Assembly (NCBI GenBank): GCA_035540635.1
Contig: DATLGH010000009.1
Span: forward strand, 1 to 32,154
Direction: 5' to 3'
Source of the DNA: Egibacteraceae bacterium
GTDB lineage: Bacteria; Actinomycetota; Nitriliruptoria; Euzebyales; Egibacteraceae
Length of the DNA: 32,154 bases
Shown: in pieces, positions 1 through 6,526 of the stretch
How positions within the stretch are numbered: the first letter of the stretch is position 1
How the letters are laid out: each line of letters starts with the position of its first letter
Made by a program: the position numbers and the translations under genes
Notes under the pieces: model-generated
What the model was told of the DNA's origin: nothing
The model's input: the letters and a program-made list of their open reading frames with translations, nothing else
Database searches by the model: none

Positions 1-46
1 GCGGGCGCGGCGTGACGGTGCGCTTGGGCTTGCCGATGACGGTCAT
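1..46 (-). CDS. 5' end of an unidentified gene (partial)
   Basis: Reading the minus strand from an ATG at 46, the window holds only the first 15 codons, MTVIGKPKRTVTPRP, before the left edge. A GGAGGG Shine-Dalgarno sequence lies five bases upstream of the ATG, and a large palindrome (56-89) sits just upstream of that, which makes this a credible start. The basic, proline-containing N-terminus fits many regulators, but too little is present to name a family. Confidence 0.5.
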   Translation of the reverse strand, partial: MTVIGKPKRTVTPRP

Positions 47-55
47 GCTAACCCT

Positions 56-89
56 CCATGTCTGCATGTTGTACAGCATGCAGACATGG
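56..89. promoter_or_regulatory. 34-bp near-perfect palindrome, probable operator
   Basis: Two 13-base arms (ccatgtctgcatg at 56-68 and its reverse complement at 77-89) flank an eight-base centre that itself contains the palindrome tgtaca. Only one base pair (69/76) breaks full symmetry. The element ends ten bases upstream of the start codon of the minus-strand gene at 46, next to its ribosome binding site, which is where an autorepressor of TetR type or another dimeric regulator would bind. A hairpin in the leader RNA is the alternative. The protein that binds it is unknown. Confidence 0.6.
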
Positions 90-312
90 TGGACCACAGC
101 GGGTTCTGACCGGTGGATGTGGGACTGCTACGACGTGACGAACGGCCCCGCAAGCCGCACGTCCGTCACCCGCCAAGCAACCTCAGAAGTGCGAAAGTCC
201 ACTATGGGCGAGTAGACATCATCAGCGGCCCGCACGAAACCACTGCGAAGCTTCAGGCGTCGGTCACCCTCCCGCCGGCTCGAACAGGCGCCTCCGCGCG
301 CCGCGCAGAGGC

Positions 313-1254
313 TCAGGCGAACAGCGACGGCTGCTCGGCCGGCCGGGAGCCGGTGGGGGGTCGTGGCTCGACCGCGCTGCCGCCAGCGCCCTGCTCGCTC
401 CGGTCGGGGCGGAGGAGGCTGGCTTGACGGTTGCTCGCCGCCCAGCGGCGCACCGTCGCGGCACGGTCAGCGGCCGCGCGGCGCAGGGCCTCGGCGTGGC
501 GCCCGCGTGCCGCCAGGTGCTTGAGCGCCATGAGGCGCACGGCCGTCGCCGGCCAGTCCGCCGCCAACTCGAGGAGCGCGTCGGCTTCCGCGTCGTCGAG
601 CTGCTCGGCCACGTCGACCAGCCCCTGCACCGTCGCGGCGGCGTGCTTGCTGTCCATGCCACGGGTACGTCGCAGGACGCGCGCGACGCCGTCCCGCTCC
701 GCGCGACGTCCGGCCGCCCAGCGCCGCACCTGGGGGCTCACCCGCCGCGTCAGCGTGTAGGTCTTGGCGGGATCGAGTCGTCCGAGGTCCTGCCCGCGCC
801 GTTGGAGGTAGAAGTCCGCCACCCACGGGCCGGGAACCGTGATGCCGACCGCGTCGTCGTCCAGGAAGGTCGCGGCGAGGCGGTCGACGGCGTCGTCGTC
901 GAGCACGCCCTCGCCGGTGAGGCGATCCAGCAGCACCCGCGCGATCGCCGACCAGCGGTGGTTGGTCGTGGCGAGCACCACACTCTCGAGGAGGCCGCTG
1001 GGGTCATGGCCGTGCGCGCGCTGGAATGCCCACAGGGCGTCGTCGGGCAGCGTGTCGCTGCGCTGGCCGGGGATGACGAGCACACGTTGCAGCGCCCCGG
1101 GGGACTCGGCCTCGTACAGGGCGGCGAGCTCCGCGAGGGGGCCGTCCAGCATCCATGCTTCGAGCAGCGGTCCGAACCGGTCACCGGTCCCCTGCGCCCC
1201 GAGCCGGGCGCGTAGGGGCGCCTCGCGCGCGCGGCGACGTGCTCGCTTGCCCAT
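313..1254 (-). CDS. hypothetical helical-repeat-like protein ending in QPSLFA
   Basis: A 313-residue protein starting MGKRARRRAREAP. The reading frame stays open upstream to 1503, but the ATG at 1254 is preferred because the upstream part looks like non-coding translation and overlaps the divergent gene at 1411. I do not recognise a named family. The middle and C-terminal parts are rich in Leu/Ala helices (for example around ADALLELAADWPATAVRL and the segment after it), compatible with HEAT/ARM-like helical repeats. The last residues, EQPSLFA, follow a disordered Pro/Arg tail and resemble the Q..LF sliding-clamp-binding motif, though the match is loose. It stands alone, divergent from the NTase gene at 1411. 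Confidence 0.6.
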   Translation of the reverse strand: MGKRARRRAREAPLRARLGAQGTGDRFGPLLEAWMLDGPLAELAALYEAESPGALQRVLVIPGQRSDTLPDDALWAFQRAHGHDPSGLLESVVLATTNHRWSAIARVLLDRLTGEGVLDDDAVDRLAATFLDDDAVGITVPGPWVADFYLQRRGQDLGRLDPAKTYTLTRRVSPQVRRWAAGRRAERDGVARVLRRTRGMDSKHAAATVQGLVDVAEQLDDAEADALLELAADWPATAVRLMALKHLAARGRHAEALRRAAADRAATVRRWAASNRQASLLRPDRSEQGAGGSAVEPRPPTGSRPAEQPSLFA

Positions 1255-1397
1255 GCGCGCTCGATGATAGACGCCGGTCAGCGGTTGTCCGCGGAGGCGG
1301 GACGCCGCGGTGGGACGGTCCCCGAGGCGGGGCGGCAAGGTGGAGGAATCCGGCCGGCGGGTTCCCTCGGTTGAGGGCTCGGGGAGGCGCGCGAGCC

Positions 1398-1403
1398 TAG
1401 CAT
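1398..1403 (+). promoter_or_regulatory. -10 element (TAGCAT) for a leaderless NTase mRNA
   Basis: TAGCAT matches the TANNNT pattern of actinobacterial -10 boxes and ends seven bases before the GTG at 1411. There is no Shine-Dalgarno sequence there, so transcription probably begins at or next to the start codon. Confidence 0.35.
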
Positions 1404-1410
1404 TCCGCTC

Positions 1411-1878
1411 GTGCGGCTCGATGACGTGTTGGAGATCATCAGCGCCCTGCAACGCGAGGGCGTGCGCTACGCCGTCTTCGGTGCGCTTGCGCTGGCGGCG
1501 CACGGGTTGGACCGGGCGACGAGAGACCTCGACCTCTTCGTCGACCCCGACGAGGACAACGTCATGCGGCTGCGCCGGGCGCTCGCCACGGTGTTCGGTG
1601 ATCCCGCCGTCGACGAGATCACGGCCGACGACCTGGCCGGCGAGTATCCCGCCATCCAGTACGGACCGCCCGACGTGGACTACACCATCGACATCGTGAG
1701 CCGCCTGGGCGAGGCGTTCGCGTTCGACGACCTCGACATCATGGAGGTGGATGTCGGGCAGGTGCGCATGAAGGTCGTGACCCCTGAGACGCTCTACCGC
1801 ATGAAGCGCGGTACCGTACGACTGCGCGACCGGGACGACGCGGAGCGCCTGCGGCAGCTGCTCGACCTGGAGGAATGA
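1411..1878 (+). CDS. nucleotidyltransferase-fold protein (AbiEii/DUF6036-like)
   Basis: A 155-residue protein of the minimal nucleotidyltransferase superfamily. Residues about 20-46 carry the hallmark block: YAVFGALALAAHG followed by TRDLDLFVDPD, supplying the G-[AG] helix and the D-x-D metal-binding pair. A later block (VTPETLYRMKRGTVRLRD) matches the C-terminal region of AbiEii-like and DUF6036 proteins. Such proteins transfer a nucleotide to RNA or protein and several are toxins of type IV-like or related modules. The GTG start has no ribosome binding site and follows a -10-like TAGCAT. The stop overlaps the next ATG (ATGA), so the two genes are translationally coupled. Family call is secure; substrate and toxin role are inference. 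Confidence 0.8.
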   Translation: MRLDDVLEIISALQREGVRYAVFGALALAAHGLDRATRDLDLFVDPDEDNVMRLRRALATVFGDPAVDEITADDLAGEYPAIQYGPPDVDYTIDIVSRLGEAFAFDDLDIMEVDVGQVRMKVVTPETLYRMKRGTVRLRDRDDAERLRQLLDLEE

Positions 1879-2105
1879 GGGTGCCGGTTCACAAATTCCG
1901 CGGTGTCGAGGACCTACCCCCGCCCCGCCCGGCGGGCTCCGCTCTTCGCGGGCTCGCGGCCGCCTGCGAGCTGTCCGAGCTCACCGCTGGGATCGGCCGC
2001 AGCCCGCGCGCGCCTCGTGGCGTGCGCCGCTTCCGGTCGATCGAGGAGGCGGACGCGCACCGGCGCACGTGGGAGCGGGGACTTGCCGAGCCGGGATCCG
2101 GGTAG
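1875..2105 (+). CDS. small partner protein of the NTase
   Basis: A 76-residue protein whose ATG overlaps the NTase stop codon. It begins VHKFRGVEDLP, continues with a helical LAAACELSEL segment, and ends with RFRSIEEADAHRRTWERG. The K-[FY]-R and R-[FY]-R-S-[IL]-E-E-A blocks recur, from memory, in short proteins encoded beside NTase genes in many bacteria. No DNA-binding fold is evident. By position it is a candidate antitoxin or substrate adaptor of the NTase. Function is unproven. Confidence 0.65.
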   Translation: MRVPVHKFRGVEDLPPPRPAGSALRGLAAACELSELTAGIGRSPRAPRGVRRFRSIEEADAHRRTWERGLAEPGSG

Positions 2106-2188
2106 GCGCCGGCGCATCCGGTGTGGACGGGGCCACGCGGCAGGGATCCGGCTGGACCGTGTCCTGGCCGCCGTGCTGTCCCACCGAA

Positions 2189-2370
2189 GACCTGTGCGGC
2201 TCGCAGCTTGCCGACTCCCGCGGCGTGTCGCTCGGCGAGGTGATCCGTGAGGCGCTCGAAGAGAACTGGCGCGCGAGCAGCCGTCCCTGCGGTTCCTCGG
2301 ATCCAGCCCGGAACGGGGGCGGTATATCGGCGACGCGTCGCCGGGACCGCGGTCGTCGCGTGAGCAGCCG
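2189..2370 (+). pseudogene. frameshifted relic of a ribbon-helix-helix antitoxin
   Basis: In one frame (about 2189-2275) the sequence reads QLADSRGVSLGEVIREALEENW, typical of the second half of a ribbon-helix-helix antitoxin. The adjacent frame (from 2272) continues REQPSLRFLGSSPERG and then RYIGDASPG, typical of the tail of the same family. One frameshift separates the halves, and no good start or downstream toxin is present. This is the decayed remains of a vapB-like gene. Confidence 0.5.
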
Positions 2371-2424
2371 GCGGCGCCGTCGCGCCTCCATCGAAAAGGC
2401 GCCCGGCCGTGCTACAAGGACCTC

Positions 2425-3150
2425 ATGGACGAAGCTGAGCTGCGAGACCGGGTCCGGGACCTGCGCGCGCAGGGGTACTCGCCGAAGGCCATCGCCCGGG
2501 CGCTGGGCGTGCGACCTGCCCGCGCGGCGGCGCTCGTGCGGGCGGCCGCGCGCGAGCAGGCGGCCGCGTCGCCGGACGCGTCGGTGGTCGGCTGCTGGGT
2601 GAGCCCGGGATGGAGCGCCGGCCTTGCGGTGCCCGAGCAGCGCGGCTGGCCCGACCGACCGGGCAGTCTAGGCGACGAGCTCGGCGTCGCCAACGTGCTG
2701 GTCGCGCGCGAGCGCCGCAGCGGCGGGGGGATGTCGGTTTGCGGCTACCTCGTCGACACGTTCTGCCTCGGCGTCAAGAACGCGCTCGGTCCGTGGACCA
2801 TGGACCGCGCGGAGCTGCGCCGGTTCGTCGCCTGCTTCTTCGACGCGTTCGACGCGGACCCGGTCGACGCCCCCGTCGAGCTGGCCCGCCACCTCGTGTG
2901 GGGCGCGGTTGAATACGCGCGCGGGCTCGGCTTCGCGCCGCATCCCGACTTCGGGCCGGCGGCGGGCCACCTCGGCGCGCTGGACGCGCCGAGCGCGATC
3001 GGCTTCGGCCGCCACGGTCGGCCGTTCTTCATGCAGGGCCCCTACGACGACGCCGACCGGGTCCTTCGCACCCTGCGCGAGCACGTCGGCGAAGACTTCG
3101 AGTTCGTCGTGGAGCTCGATCCGCGCGACGCGGTCGGCGTGTCTTCCTAG
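2425..3150 (+). CDS. conserved helix-turn-helix protein of unknown function
   Basis: A 241-residue protein. Residues 1-40 (LRDRVRDLRAQGYSPKAIARALGV) form a Hin/Trp-repressor-like helix-turn-helix. The remainder is a conserved domain that I recognise as recurrent in actinobacteria but without a known activity, with blocks VVGCWVSPGWSAGL, VCGYLVDTFCLGVKNALGP, LARHLVWGAVEYARGLGF and FFMQGPYDDADRVLRTL. Two cysteines fall within the VCGYLVDTFCLG block. The ATG is preceded by AAGGA at suitable spacing. It stands alone between two TA relics. A role as a DNA-binding sensor is inference. Confidence 0.75.
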   Translation: MDEAELRDRVRDLRAQGYSPKAIARALGVRPARAAALVRAAAREQAAASPDASVVGCWVSPGWSAGLAVPEQRGWPDRPGSLGDELGVANVLVARERRSGGGMSVCGYLVDTFCLGVKNALGPWTMDRAELRRFVACFFDAFDADPVDAPVELARHLVWGAVEYARGLGFAPHPDFGPAAGHLGALDAPSAIGFGRHGRPFFMQGPYDDADRVLRTLREHVGEDFEFVVELDPRDAVGVSS

Positions 3151-3277
3151 CGATCGCCGCTCAACTGCCCCGCCGGCGGCAGTGTGGTCGATCCTGGCCA
3201 GCACTGCAGCGGTACAGCCGCAGGTAGCCCCCAGCCCTCACCTGAGGATCGTCCCCGTGCGGACCCATGCCGGGCTC

Positions 3278-3382
3278 GTCGACGCCCCCACAGCTCCTCG
3301 GCGGTCAGTCGCCCGCCGAGTTCGCCGACCGGCCCGCGTCAACCGCGCCGGTCTCCTCGACGGCACCCTGCTCGGCGGGCCG
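3278..3382 (-). pseudogene. mazF C-terminal relic
   Basis: About 105 bases match the 3' part of the mazF gene at 22313-22630 at roughly 80-85 percent by eye (the copy lies at 22346-22449). Translation still shows ETGAVDA, equivalent to EQTGAVDASRLGD in the intact gene, before small indels break the frame. It lies directly downstream of an intact but different mazF (3401-3712). Confidence 0.55.
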
Positions 3383-3400
3383 TGGCAACTCCTCGAAGGG

Positions 3401-3712
3401 TCAATCGCAATCCATCGCGCAGCGCGCGGCGACGCACGCCTCGTGCATGCGCGCTGGCGCCAGGTGGGTGATGCGCTCGACGAGGTAGGCCTTGGGCACC
3501 ACGTGGAGGTTGTCGAAGGCTGCCGCGCAGTCGAGCGGCATGCCGTCCTCGCGCCCGAGCGCGAGCTCGGTGGGGATGCCCCGCACCGTCTTGGTTACCG
3601 GCACGGCCAGTACGGTGCGCAACACGGGGATCGCCGCGTCCCTGGTCATCACCAGGAACGGCCGGCGGCCGGTCTCAGCCACCTCGGCCCACCAGATTTC
3701 CCCGCGCCTCAC
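3401..3712 (-). CDS. mazF: MazF/PemK-family endoribonuclease toxin
   Basis: A 103-residue MazF-type protein. It opens with MRRGEIWWAEV, continues with the core RPFLVMTRDAAI and the strand TVLAVPVTKTVRGIPTELAL, and has the C-terminal MPLDCAAAFDNLHVV, all in the usual MazF order and length. MazF proteins cleave mRNA at short sequences. The GTG start overlaps the stop of the antitoxin gene (GTGA), so the pair is coupled. The C-terminal end (ARMHEACVAARCAMDCD) is a little longer and more cysteine-rich than usual. A deleted copy of the same gene lies at 12327-12420. Confidence 0.85.
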   Translation of the reverse strand: MRRGEIWWAEVAETGRRPFLVMTRDAAIPVLRTVLAVPVTKTVRGIPTELALGREDGMPLDCAAAFDNLHVVPKAYLVERITHLAPARMHEACVAARCAMDCD

Positions 3713-3963
3713 CAGGGCTCCTCGGCGATCGACTGCCGCAAAGCGGCCAGCGCGGCGGCCTCCTCCTCGGGCGATGGCGGCACCCGCCGATAGCCCTCGG
3801 TTATGGCGTCGTCCAGCGCGCGCCGGCGCTCGAGGTCCGTGATCGCGGCGACGCCCGCCCGCACGCCCGCTGCACGGCTCGGGTACACCCCTCGCTTGAC
3901 GAGCTCGTCGAGCGCCTCGAGCTGCTCGCGGGGCAACCGCACGGCGATCTGCTCGGAGTCCAT
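3709..3963 (-). CDS. ribbon-helix-helix antitoxin paired with MazF
   Basis: An 84-residue protein starting MDSEQIAVRLPREQLEALDELVKRG, a ribbon-helix-helix DNA-binding domain, followed by an acidic tail ending PPSPEEEAAALAALRQS that would wrap the toxin. An ATG at 3975 is possible (MITVMDSEQ), but the -10 box TATGAT at 3976-3971 overlaps that codon, so the ATG at 3963 fits a leaderless mRNA. It binds and neutralises the neighbouring MazF and probably represses its own promoter. Confidence 0.8.
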   Translation of the reverse strand: MDSEQIAVRLPREQLEALDELVKRGVYPSRAAGVRAGVAAITDLERRRALDDAITEGYRRVPPSPEEEAAALAALRQSIAEEPW

Positions 3964-3970
3964 GACGGTG

Positions 3971-4000
3971 ATCATACCGGCATGAGCCCCGTGCCGGCAT
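3971..4000 (-). promoter_or_regulatory. mazEF promoter with repeated ATGCCGG half-sites
   Basis: On the minus strand, TATGAT (3976-3971) is a near-consensus -10 box placed seven bases before the antitoxin ATG. Two direct ATGCCGG repeats (4000-3994 and 3982-3976), eighteen bases apart, sit over the spacer and -35 area. They are placed as operator sites for the ribbon-helix-helix antitoxin would be. Confidence 0.45.
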
Positions 4001-4307
4001 GGTTTGCACATCCCAGGCCGCATACCGGGGCATTGGCGCCCGACCCAGGATGTCGATGTCGCCGCCGTGGCGCCCAACAGGGGGACGGGGAAACGCGGCC
4101 GCACTACGGCGCGCGCGCCCCTGACTACCAATGCGCCAGGCGGTGGCGTGCGGGAAGCGGTCGAGGAGGTCGGGTCGGCGACCTTCTCGATGAGGGCGGT
4201 ATCGCGCCAAGCCAGCACTCCCATCGTAGTGTGGCTCTTCGAAGACGGTTTCCCGGCGTGCGGGTCGTACGAGTGGAGCGCGCCCCCGTCGGTGAGAGAG
4301 TGGCTCG
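4001..4307. other. intergenic stretch without a recognisable gene
   Basis: Frames are open on the minus strand because of GC content, but none has a start, a ribosome binding site or a family I can name. It separates the divergent MazF pair and the GNAT-like gene. Confidence 0.4.
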
Positions 4308-5045
4308 GTGGCCATACGCGCATTCACCGTTGCGGAGCGGCCAGAGTTGGTCGAACGCGGCATCCCCGCTGAGTCGGTCTGGCCCGAGTACAACCTGCAT
4401 GGTGTGGTCACCTCCCGGCTGTGGCCACGCCTGCACACCGACTTGCCCCGCTTCCAGTTCGGTCTCTGCGACGAGGGCCCTGGCGAGCTGGTGGCTCAGG
4501 GCCGCACTGTTCCCTGCTGGTGGGACGGCACGGACGAGGCTCTGTCGAGCGGGGTCGATGAGACGCTGCAGGAAGCGTTCGCGGCCCTTGACGCCGGCGG
4601 ACCGGTGAACACGCTGTGCGCCATGGCGGCGGAGATCCCACCCCAGTCGCGCGGGAGGGGGTTGGCACGCGCGATCCTGCAGGCCATGGCGGCCATCGCC
4701 GAGAAGGCGGGATTGGAGCACCTCATCGCTCCGGTGCGTCCCTCGATGAAGGACCGCTACCCGATCACCCCCATCGAGCGGTATGCCATGTGGCGTCGTG
4801 CTGATGGTCGGCTGTTCGACCCCTGGATGCGAGTCCACGAGACGCGTGGCGCCCGTGTGGGCCCGACTATCCCGCGCTCGCTGCGGATCGCGGGCACGGT
4901 CAGCGAGTGGGAGGCCTGGACGGGGCTTGCGTTCCCCGACTCCGGCGCCTTCGTCTTTCCTCAAGGGCTGGCGCCTGTGGCCATCGACCGCGACGGGGAC
5001 GTGGGAACGTACTGGGAGCCCAATGTCTGGATGATTCACCGCTGA
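4308..5045 (+). CDS. GNAT-fold acyltransferase-like protein
   Basis: A 245-residue protein starting at a GTG. The acetyl-CoA binding signature is visible at about residues 112-122 as PPQSRGRGLARAIL (Q/R-x-x-G-x-G/A), preceded by the strand NTLCAMAAEI and followed by helix LQAMAAIAEKAGL, the order of a GNAT fold. The tail VGTYWEPNVWMIHR is conserved in a group of long actinobacterial GNAT-like proteins of unknown substrate. It is longer than simple GNATs (about 150-170 residues). The substrate cannot be predicted. Confidence 0.7.
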   Translation: MAIRAFTVAERPELVERGIPAESVWPEYNLHGVVTSRLWPRLHTDLPRFQFGLCDEGPGELVAQGRTVPCWWDGTDEALSSGVDETLQEAFAALDAGGPVNTLCAMAAEIPPQSRGRGLARAILQAMAAIAEKAGLEHLIAPVRPSMKDRYPITPIERYAMWRRADGRLFDPWMRVHETRGARVGPTIPRSLRIAGTVSEWEAWTGLAFPDSGAFVFPQGLAPVAIDRDGDVGTYWEPNVWMIHR

Positions 5046-5156
5046 GGGAGGTCATCGAGCAGAGGGCACGGCCGCCCACCAGCCGGCGGGCCGGCCCCCG
5101 AACGCCCGGGATGTCAAGGGAGTCTGGCGCTCGGGGGCGGTGCGCTGACGCCGCCT

Positions 5157-5473
5157 CTACCTGCTGACGGGCTGGGGCTCGCGCCACATGGCCCAGGCGG
5201 TGGGGCCTTGCGGAAGCGGGATCGCGCCGGTGACGTGGAAACCGTGCCGCACGTACAACGCCTGGTTGCGCTCGCTCGTGGCCTCCAGGTAGGCGGGGAG
5301 CTGGCTCCCGTCGCACTGCTCCAGCACGGGGGCGAGCAGGGCCGACCCGACACCCCGGCCTTGATGCCCGGGTCGTCAAAGAACGCGGCGGCAAGCGTCT
5401 CGGCCACGGCTCTTGCTTCGGCTGGCGCGGACTTGCGCACGACGAGCGGGCGCACTGGCTGCATCAGGGACAT
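5157..5473 (-). pseudogene. GNAT acetyltransferase with large internal deletion
   Basis: The 5' end is intact: GGAGAC ribosome binding site, ATG at 5473, and LVVRKSAPAEARAVAETLAAAFFDDP. The sequence then jumps, one frame over, to GHQGRGVGSALLAPVLEQC, which is the CoA-binding motif and following helix, and continues through YLEATSERNQALYVRHGF to a TAG at 5157. The acceptor half of the fold, perhaps 80-100 residues, is missing at the junction near 5362. The protein cannot be functional. The family and the deletion are seen directly; the original size is inferred. Confidence 0.7.
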
Positions 5474-5574
5474 GGGGGTCTCCTCACGTGACGTGTGCGG
5501 GCGTTTCCGAGCAGAGCTGCGCACTGCGGAGCTGGAGGGGTGAGCCCAATGTGGGTCGCGCTCACCCCTCCTGG

Positions 5575-6066
5575 TCAGACAGCGCGGAACCGGACCTCGA
5601 CGTCGGTGGGCTTGAGCAGCGCCAGGTAGATGGGGCAGCGCTCCCGCCAGACACGGGCGATCTCGGCGACGGCGGCTTCGCCGTCGGGCGACGTCACGCT
5701 GACGTCGAGGGTCATGTTCTGCAGGTCAGGCGCCGCGCCGTCCATGCCCAGCAGCCCGCGTGCGTCGGTCTCGCAGCGCACGGTCGCCTCCACGGTCTCG
5801 ACGCGCAGCCCGAGCTGCGGTGCGAGGGTGTCCTGCACGAAGGCGACCGCGCAGCCGGCCAGCGCGCCGAGCAGCAGCGCCGTGGGGCTCGGCGCCTGGT
5901 TCGTGCCACCAAGGGGCGCGGGCAGGTCGGCGCGCCACGTGAACGGTCCCGCTTGGATGGCGACCTGGCCGTCCTCGGAGCGGGCGGTCAGGGTCGGGGT
6001 GCTGCGCGCCCGCTCAGGCTCCTTGGTCCAAGTGGCGAGTGTCTCTTCGATGATCGATGCGTTCAT
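5575..6066 (-). CDS. OsmC/Ohr-family peroxiredoxin-like protein
   Basis: A 163-residue OsmC-superfamily protein. The two reactive cysteines are present: Cys72 in LLGALAGCAVAF and Cys144 in WRERCPIYLALL. The domain order and length match the family, which reduces organic hydroperoxides in the cytoplasm using thiols. The start has a strong GAGGAGGAG ribosome binding site. It lies 49 bases downstream of the secreted-protein gene at 6116-6391 on the same strand, so the two probably form one transcript. Whether it is an OsmC proper or a YhfA-like subtype cannot be told. Confidence 0.88.
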   Translation of the reverse strand: MNASIIEETLATWTKEPERARSTPTLTARSEDGQVAIQAGPFTWRADLPAPLGGTNQAPSPTALLLGALAGCAVAFVQDTLAPQLGLRVETVEATVRCETDARGLLGMDGAAPDLQNMTLDVSVTSPDGEAAVAEIARVWRERCPIYLALLKPTDVEVRFRAV

Positions 6067-6115
6067 GGTCCTACTCCTCCTCGATGGTTTGGTGCTGATG
6101 GCGGTGACGACCTGC

Positions 6116-6391
6116 TCAGGAGCAGGGGCCGTGCCAGGGGCCGGCCTCGGGGCCTGACTTGTTCGCGCCTTGGTGCAGCCCGCGGTCCTCGGCGCGGAAG
6201 GCGACCGCGTCCACGGTCACGCAGCCACCATTGCCGGTAGCGACGTGATGGGGGTGGCCCCCCTCACCGTGTGGAGGAGCGGCCAGTGCCGCAGACGCGA
6301 CAGCTGTCAGCGCAGCGACGATCAGTGCAAGGCCCGCTCCGCGCACGCCAGCACGACTCCGCGTCGTCCGCCTGTGTGTTCTCCAACGCAT
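6116..6391 (-). CDS. small secreted His/Cys-containing protein
   Basis: A 91-residue protein with a classic Sec signal peptide: basic N-terminus (MRWRTHRRTTRSRAG), hydrophobic core LALIVAALTAVASAALA, and probable cleavage at ALA-A. The mature peptide of about 50 residues contains HGEGGHPHHV, NGGCVTVDAV and a terminal GPWHGPC, so it has two cysteines able to form a disulfide and several histidines. The upstream AAGGAGGT ribosome binding site is near perfect, suggesting high expression. I recognise it only as a recurring uncharacterised exported peptide. Metal binding is inference. Confidence 0.65.
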   Translation of the reverse strand: MRWRTHRRTTRSRAGVRGAGLALIVAALTAVASAALAAPPHGEGGHPHHVATGNGGCVTVDAVAFRAEDRGLHQGANKSGPEAGPWHGPCS

Positions 6392-6429
6392 CGTGACGCA
6401 CCTCCTTTGCGAATCTCCTGCGATGACGG

Positions 6430-6452
6430 TCGCCCGAGGTCGTTCCGGGCGA
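6430..6452. promoter_or_regulatory. 7-bp inverted repeat upstream of the secreted-protein/OsmC operon
   Basis: The arms tcgcccg (6430-6436) and cgggcga (6446-6452) are separated by nine bases and lie 40-60 bases upstream of the ATG at 6391. The location suits an operator for this operon. No regulator can be named. Confidence 0.35.
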
Positions 6453-6526
6453 CGTGCGATGGAGATGACGCTAGGGAGGAACCGAAGCGGCAGGAACGGC
6501 AGGATCGCCGTATTCCGGAGGTGCGG

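Noticed and set aside
3401-4438. Long minus-strand frame extending mazF to 345 codons
   Set aside because: MazF begins at GTG 3712, overlapping the antitoxin stop. Upstream residues read through the antitoxin gene in another frame.
5046-5156. Possible terminator between the GNAT-like gene and the GNAT pseudogene
   Set aside because: GC-rich, partly self-complementary sequence is present near 5086-5100, but the arms do not pair cleanly and no T-tract follows.
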